Under the pieces are notes generated by a model. That model was not told the origin of the DNA, made no database searches, and was given only the letters and a program-made list of their open reading frames with translations. The position numbers and the translations under genes were made by a program. Shown here in pieces: positions 57,990 through 64,000 of a DNA stretch of 64,000 nucleotides. Position 1 is the first letter of the stretch. Each line of letters starts with the position of its first letter. The DNA comes from Liolophura sinensis (taxonomy: Eukaryota > Mollusca > Polyplacophora > Chitonida > Chitonidae), in contig NC_088304.1 in NCBI RefSeq assembly GCF_032854445.1, forward strand, positions 36,281,108 to 36,345,107. Reading direction: 5' to 3'.

Positions 57990-58801
57990 CTGCTGTTATT
58001 CTTGTAAGGCTCTCGTAAGTAGGGTTGGCAAGAGTTTGGTGTTTGTTTGAACCCGCAATAAATCGAGCCTTGTATGGGGATTTATGCACTTTAGGAATCC
58101 AGTAAAGTTGTGATATTTCTGTATGATGCCTATATATACGAGGTATATTTAGGCGCCTTTCTTGAAGAAAAATTTTGTGTTTATTAAATAGTTTCTCCAG
58201 AGTACATGTAGTAGTAGAATACGTGGATGTTGTTGAAGATGTGCATAGCTTTTGAGCAAGAATTTGATAATAAATAAAGATGACATTTTTACGAGTCTTG
58301 TCTGCTACAGTGATGACAAATTTACTGTGAAGGTCAGCGATTGTTTCTTGCACAGTGGGATCCTTTAGAACCTGTTTAACTTTAGGTAGAACATCAATGT
58401 CTAGATGGTGTATAGCTAAACTAACCTTGTTGACAATCTCAAGCCAATCGTTAAGTACCGAAGAATCCACATTCTCCCGTCTTTAAATATATTCCTCAAG
58501 CGCCAAGATGATATATTTTTTTCTTTTCTCTATACTTAGGACCTCTTACAAAGAGATTCCTTAGATTATGATTCTTAATAATATTAAGGTCACCAGCCAG
58601 GACATTTGTCGTAGGTAAAAACCGAGGATTCACAATCACAGTTATAGCGACCAGAAGTATACGCCGCCAAATCGAACTCCTTGATGGCCTGGGAATAATT
58701 GAAAATTTTGGAAGCGATAGGCTTTGTATACTCATAGGATATGCAAGGTGGCTCTTGGATATTAAAATAATTAGGCACAGCACCACGAACGTGATGTTCA
58801 T
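57990..58801 (-). mobile_element. Penelope-like RT element N-terminal half, copy 6
   Basis: Minus strand, best-preserved N-terminus. CISYEYTKPIASKIFNYSQA, GRYNCDCESSVFTYDKCPG and VLAGDLNIIKNHNLRNLFVR then GPKYRE (58780-58540, two frames). A third frame (58470-57990) has FVITVADKTRKNVIFIYYQI, TCTLEKLFNKHKIFL and YWIPKVHKSPYKARFIAGSN. Downstream RT core is lost; a SINE-B abuts. Confidence 0.75.
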
Positions 58802-58809
58802 TAAAGATG

Positions 58810-59525
58810 CGTGGTAGGTTAATTAAATCAAGGCCCCTGTCTAAATCTTTAGAAAGAGTCGATCATGTTGAGTTTCAGTTGTATTTACAGGGCAATACAA
58901 CCGAAAATACGATATGTTTTGACACAGACGTACAAGGTAAGGTGGAACATTAAAATGCTATTGCATACGTCTTGAACTACCTGTTTTAGCAAATTCAATG
59001 GCAGTGTATATAATACTGTGCGTAGAGCATGAATGCTTTTGGTGTCATATGACAATCCTACTAAATAGCCAACTGTAACGTGTTTGTGAATCATGTTTCT
59101 ATAAGGTTTCAGCTTTTATTGAAGTCATAACACTGAGGTGTTAACCCATTCTCGAGCATTGTACTCCTTCTTTTGTTTTTGGTTCTACTGCTCGGACCAA
59201 AGAGCTTATACACGAGCAAGCATTTATTCCGATAAGCTACTCCCCCCCCTCCCTCCCCCACCCCTTGGCTATTTAAAGTCGACTTTAAATAGCCAGATTC
59301 ACCATTCAGGAGTGACGGTATGCATAATTTCATCACAGTATGCCAAGATAAGGCCCGATAGGGGTATGCAGATGTCCGCAATAGAGTAAATTTGTGGATG
59401 TGTATGCTTCACCTCGGAGGTGGATGGAGGGGGGCGGGAACAAGACCTCTCTTGAAAACCTTGTTAGTTACCGACACCATTTATTTTCTTTAGCAAGTGT
59501 ATTGTACTGAGATTAGCAGATGGCA
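58810..59525. other. Intergenic; holds the 30-bp palindrome
   Basis: No gene recognised. See the palindrome entry. Confidence 0.4.
59266..59295. repeat. Perfect 30-bp palindrome next to a C-rich tract
   Basis: tggctatttaaagtc followed directly by gactttaaatagcca, no loop. Preceded at 59239-59265 by a pyrimidine tract (cccccccctccctcccccac). Confidence 0.98.
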
Positions 59526-59528
59526 TTT

Positions 59529-59656
59529 GATTTATTTATTTATTTGTTTGATTGGTGCTTAACGCCATACTCAAGAATATTTCACCTATACGACGGCGGC
59601 CAGCATGATGGTGGAAGGAAACCGGGCAGAGCGCGAGGGAAACCCACAACCGTCCG
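59529..59656 (-). repeat. SINE-A 3' half
   Basis: Reverse-oriented: tttgtttgattggtgcttaa, cgacggcggccagcatgatg, gaaaccgggcagagcgcgag. Ends in a purine-rich expansion (gggggaggagacggagggag). Confidence 0.88.
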
Positions 59657-60749
59657 GGGGAGGAGACGGAGGGAGGAGGAGGAGGTAGGAGGTGATATAC
59701 ATGTACATTGCAAGTGTCCGCATTCATTTCACATAGTTATATCGTAAATGTATGGTAGTTGTGTTGATTAGTCGCAAATTTATTGATTTTAGCCATTCCC
59801 CCAAGACTCTCAGACCATTAGTTTTCTACACCTTGTCAAATGTTAAGGCCCCACCCAGTCAACCCAATTTCAATTTTCTGTAGTATATTATAAAAAATTT
59901 GGAAACGAGGAAAGAAGAAACAAGTTCATTCTGCAGGTTTCAACTTAAGTTGAAGCTTTAACGCCGAGGTGTTAACTCAATACTCCTTTTGTTTTTGTAG
60001 ACTGGCATGTCGTCCGTTTGCCTGATTTGCACATTTTTATGTGTACATGTAAGTATTTGGCTGTGGCTTTTTGTTTGGACTACAGCTCCAACTGTTTTGC
60101 ATGCGCTGTTATAATTTTGAATAGATTCCCAGTGTGGACATAAGGATAATGTCATTTCCACTTTCACTGTTGCCTTTGTAAGCAGATTGGTGATTTCCGT
60201 ATATCCACCGTATATTTGCGTATAGCTCTATATCCAGGTGACAGTAGAAAGTGCACAATTTTTCACTGAAAATGGATAACCAACATTTCTGTGTAGTTCA
60301 CTGATCCGTGTCTGACAAAAAATGAAGCATGTTGACAAGTGTTCTACCTCTATATTCAAATAAACACACAATTCAAAATACACTAAAAATGACTGGAGAT
60401 AATCACGAAAGACTAGCAATCTTTGACTTATTCCAAATAGTTATACACGAATTTGCCGGTTGCATTTTGTGGACAGAAAGCCATCAATAGAAAACTCCCA
60501 CCCACCAGTGTTTCCTTACCCTAAGTCGGAAAATACGTGCCTCATGGCGAGATAAGAACTCTCGGATAGAAATCATTCATTTCGCTAAAATTCACTGAGA
60601 GTTTGTCAGTTACTTGCAAAGTGTCACTAATTCAGCCCGGGAAACTGCAGTTTCCTTTACCATAAAACTGACTACCATTACATAAGTGAAAATTTGTAAG
60701 CTTGTTGGGTTTTTTCTGGTGTTTTATAATAAGTATTTGAAATCTCTGT

Positions 60750-60999
60750 GACCGAGGTGAGTAGCAGGCTAGTGTAGCACAATGACCCAAGAATCTTTTC
60801 CCATTACGGTCGCTGTGTCCAGCTTTCGTCCAGCTTGTGTTTCCCCCTCGGTCGTACGTGGGAAGGTCTGGCATCAGCATGCAGATGGTCATGGATTTCT
60901 TCGGGCTATGTCCTGCTTCCTCCCTCCATAATGCTGGTCGCCGTGGTACAAATGAAATATTCTTGATTACGACGTAAATCACCAATCAAATAAATAAAT
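60750..60999 (+). repeat. SINE-A, diverged full-length copy
   Basis: accgaggtgagtagcaggct head, gtagcacaatgacccaagaa, ggtcgtacgtgggaaggtct, tail caaataaataaat. The B-box is damaged (gtcgctgtgtccagctttcg). Confidence 0.85.
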
Positions 61000-61513
61000 T
61001 TTAAGTAGTGTTTACTTTACACTGTATAATAAAATAGCATTACGTAAATGTCGGCCACTTATCATGGGGGTGGGGTGGGGGGTGGGGGGCAAAATTGAAA
61101 TATCCAGCTGGCCATCTCAATAACAGTATCCTATATATGTTACTTTTCCATTTTATGAAACTCATATTTAGGAAAAATAGGACTGTTTTTCACGTAATCA
61201 CCTGTGCATGGACAGCCGATGTCTATAACTGCAGCAGCTCTCTCAAGCTAACTGGAGAGCCAGACGGTGTGATGTTGAACCCTGCATTTTTCAAAGTCTA
61301 TAGAATGTGCTTGTTTAAAGACGAACAAAATCTTATTTGTGCTCAAGTATTAGTTCGCTACGTCAGATTACGGATTGATGAGATTCTGTCATAAGTGTAC
61401 ATGATGAAAGAAAAACTGTTTTGTTCTACGTGTATAGTGAATGACAGAACCCCTTTATGACCTGACTCACACTTAAAAATTGGAATTTTTCTGCTAATTA
61501 TTATGTTAAGGGT

Positions 61514-62271
61514 TGTTACGACCCAAACTGTCTGTATTATAAAGAGATGGCTTGTTCGAAATACACGACAGTTAAGCCGCACAAAAAAGTAACCAAAACC
61601 AGCAGATTTTATTTTACAACAGTTTATTAGGTTAAACAAGAACAGATAACAAGACTTTTACAAATACTAAAGTATTTAAGTGTAACGAGAAAGGATAGCA
61701 GTATCTATACAAATACTAAAGTACTTACATGTACAACGGTGTCAAGTCCAAACGGACGCATATATTCCACAATGCTTAAAAATTGCACAGAGGCAATATT
61801 CATAAGAGGGAAAATCCACAGTATAACTGAGTGTATGACGAAATATTCACAAAATTCCACAGACAGTGTCTGTGTACTAACTAATAAGCAGTGTGTACAC
61901 AAGAGCACAAATTAAATACACAAGTTCAGACTGAACAAGTGCTCGGTGGAGAGAGGATATAACAAAGCCAGGGCTATAAAAACACCAAAATTCAGCACAA
62001 AAGGCCCACTAAAGTAACACACAGCAAAAGCATCCAAAACTCTCAATAATTCTCCTTTCTCCTCTTTTGACATGCTTTTATAGGTCTTATACAGACTGGT
62101 GGAATTTTCTAGAATAAGAAAATTCTTGAACACTTGTTGTAAACAAACAGGCCCCGAACTGAGCGTATTCTGGAACACTCTAAGGCAGAGGCAGACAGCA
62201 GGCCCTAAACTCAGCATATGTAAACAGTGGCAAGCTAAATTTAGATGCTGACGGCAGTTGTTCACATAACA
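61514..62271 (-). mobile_element. Solo Ty3/Gypsy LTR
   Basis: 758 bp on the minus strand from TGTTATG to CGTAACA (5-bp terminal inverted repeat TGTTA/TAACA). Similar over its length to the 5' LTR at 45828-46549. No internal sequence on either side, so it is a solo LTR. Flanks acca/accc are only a near match for a target duplication. Confidence 0.9.
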
Positions 62272-62293
62272 TGGTTCACTTTTGTTTGATCAG

Positions 62294-62504
62294 GTCACCA
62301 AGTGAAGAAGAGACCTTGGTCAGAGGCGGAAACGCTGCTGTCATGCGACACTCTGAGGATCACATTGTCATGGTCAAAATCCCCCAAAAAGCTGAAGTCA
62401 CGAAGTGCATGAGTGCAGAGACTAGCTTAAGAAAGAGGACCTGGAAATATGTAAAAGATTTTGTGAGAAATAAAATCAGTACAAGAAAGGGGAAGCCTGG
62501 AAAG
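62294..62504 (+). CDS. Possible internal exon, family not recognised
   Basis: Acceptor-like cttttgtttgatcag before 62294 and donor aaag|gtattt after 62504, open throughout in one frame (70 codons). It encodes SPSEEETLVRGGNAAVMRHS, EDHIVMVKIPQKAEVTKCMS and a basic end (KRTWKYVKDFVRNKISTRKG). The solo LTR ends 22 bp upstream of it. No partner exons found, no repeat match. Could be chance. Confidence 0.35.
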
Positions 62505-62509
62505 GTATT

Positions 62510-63400
62510 TTGAAAGAGCTAAAAGTCCACGTTTAAAATGACAAGTAGTATTTACATCGGCCTACAGACCCAAGTTTTCTCCGTCCTAAATAGTTCGTTT
62601 CTACAAGTGACAGGATAGTTTTTGAACGTTTTTGCTTTTAGTAACAGTTTTCCGTTCTGCATATTGGTTGTCCTTTGTCTTAACAAAGGATTTTTAAAAT
62701 CCATAAAAATGTCACAAAACGTGCGCGGGCAGGAGCCCTCATGGACAGGATCCCATGTCCTTGCGTCAAGAGCCCTTAGCCGTTATATTAATGCTGGATA
62801 TGTGACCACAATAATATATTTTAAGTGCTTATAAAACTGTTATAAAGAATGAAACAAAAGTATGTAAAACAATATACATGTATCTTCCCCAAAATGTAAA
62901 ATTTTAGACAAATTAAGGATAAAACAAAAAGGAAACAGATCTGTTTGATGTTAATATAATAACTTGTTCACCAATCTGGGTTTCTGTGTGAAATAAGTAT
63001 AGTCTTTAAACCAAATTCTTTTGGGCGTTAGAAAAATGCAGAGAAATTTCTCTTCAAATACTTAATTGTTGGCTCATGTCCAGCAAGTTAAGAGGCCTCT
63101 TATACCACTCTTGTTTCTGACATTAACCTTACATGTATGGCCTTGTGTGACAACAAGAAAAAAATATGACAATGCTAGTTCGATCTTTGGTTCTGTAGTT
63201 TTTCTTTTAAAATATTATTTATTTTTATTACTAAAACTTCCATATGTATTTTGATCTGTAGACAGATATTGCATAAACTGAATGTATGCTTTCCAACGTT
63301 GTGCACTTATATCATTATAGGCCATTTGCAATCTATCCACACTGGAATAAACAAAACTGGACATATAATCTAGCCTGTTGTGTTTGTTGATCTATGTAGA
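62510..63400. other. Intergenic or intronic, nothing recognised
   Basis: AT-rich with short unsupported frames. Confidence 0.4.
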
Positions 63401-63409
63401 ATCTTCAGC

Positions 63410-63497
63410 AATATGCATTTGATTAAAGTTAATACATGCACCTCTTTCAGCACTTGTGCAAAGAGGTGCATGTATTAACTTTAATCAAATGCATATT
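63410..63497. repeat. Perfect 38-bp inverted repeat (hairpin)
   Basis: Left arm 63410-63447 (starts aatatgcatttgattaaag, ends cacctcttt) is the exact reverse complement of right arm 63460-63497. The 12-nt spacer cagcacttgtgc can itself pair gcac/gtgc. Confidence 0.97.
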
Positions 63498-64000
63498 TGA
63501 GGCAGTGGTAACTAGTTCACTTTATAAGAGGAATGCCGTCGATTGTTATGGAAGAAAATTTACCATATTTGCCTTCCTTGGCTTCACTGGATATCTTGGA
63601 GGTACTTTCAGATTGAGACTGGTTCGGCCCTATTGCTGTGATGATGTAACAGACATGTGATGGACTAGAACAACATTTTATATGCAAGACAATCAAGCAA
63701 ATATAAATAAAAACAGTTGATTGCAGTCCGGTTGGTAGTTATATTAGACGGCTATGTGGTTTAGACAGCACGTTTCACAAATGGTGAAAATCCCTGTTTG
63801 GAATCTATGTACGTGTACTAGGCAACTTGCTATCATGAGGAGAATCCGTTGAAATAAACGGTTAATGTGCTAAGAATGCTGGAGGTTCAGTGTAAAGAAC
63901 CAAGATGAATAAATCCTTCTGAATGTCTTAACTCGTTCTCAAGCATTTTAATTTTCCTTTTCTTCATACCTAATAACACATGAAACTTGACAGACTGCCA

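Overview
The window looks like euchromatic but transposon-riddled DNA from an invertebrate animal, most likely a mollusc or another lophotrochozoan. I base this on intron-split genes with GT-AG junctions, two tRNA-derived SINE families of a type I associate with molluscan genomes, and a mix of animal retroelements and DNA transposons. The species cannot be fixed from the sequence.

Three host gene regions can be supported. (1) The left edge carries a minus-strand GT14 core-2/I-branching beta-1,6-N-acetylglucosaminyltransferase. It has a signal-anchor/catalytic exon at 7118-7848 and a second catalytic exon at 385-611, joined by perfect-phase splice sites, and its 3' exon lies outside the window. 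(2) From 39640 to 48768 runs a seven-exon minus-strand C-type lectin-like gene: signal peptide, six-cysteine CTLD, two short linkers and two small Cys-rich modules. It is reconstructed as 323 residues, with every internal junction in the same phase. A diverged, inverted duplicate of its promoter and signal-peptide exon sits alone near 12.8 kb. (3) Near 25.6-26.3 kb is a minus-strand exon with a somatomedin-B-like Cys cluster and two similar Cys motifs, possibly part of a broken receptor-like gene. Two further exon candidates, with no recognised family, lie at 57258-57473 (-) and 62294-62504 (+).

Most of the rest is mobile DNA. There are 13 copies or fragments of SINE-A, 6 of SINE-B, and about 8 copies or fragments of an unclassified short dispersed repeat, R1. 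At least six copies of a Penelope-like (or related) reverse transcriptase element are present, one with a 158-bp triplication. An L1/Tx1-like LINE 5' half lies at 15.3-17.8 kb, and an I/Jockey-like LINE occurs in three places, one copy inserted inside an R1 repeat. A Ty3/Gypsy element retains its 5' LTR, PBS and gag but has lost pol. A solo LTR of the same family sits 15 kb away in inverted orientation, and a separate Gypsy integrase scrap is near 28 kb. DNA transposon remnants include Tc1-like elements, a CACTA-like protein remnant and a THAP-domain fragment.

A GC-rich island at about 50.5-53.7 kb is the remnant of an adintovirus/Maverick-Polinton-like element. It holds a frame-broken, truncated protein-primed family-B DNA polymerase, preceded by a Cys-rich ORF and a locally repeated head segment.

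Non-genic structure worth noting: a 55-bp minisatellite and a 123-bp tandem duplication in the GCNT intron, a (TA)n tract with an adjacent AGGGTGT cluster, a perfect 38-bp-arm hairpin at 63.4 kb, and a perfect 30-bp palindrome next to a C-rich tract at 59.27 kb. All calls come from reading the sequence; no database search was run.
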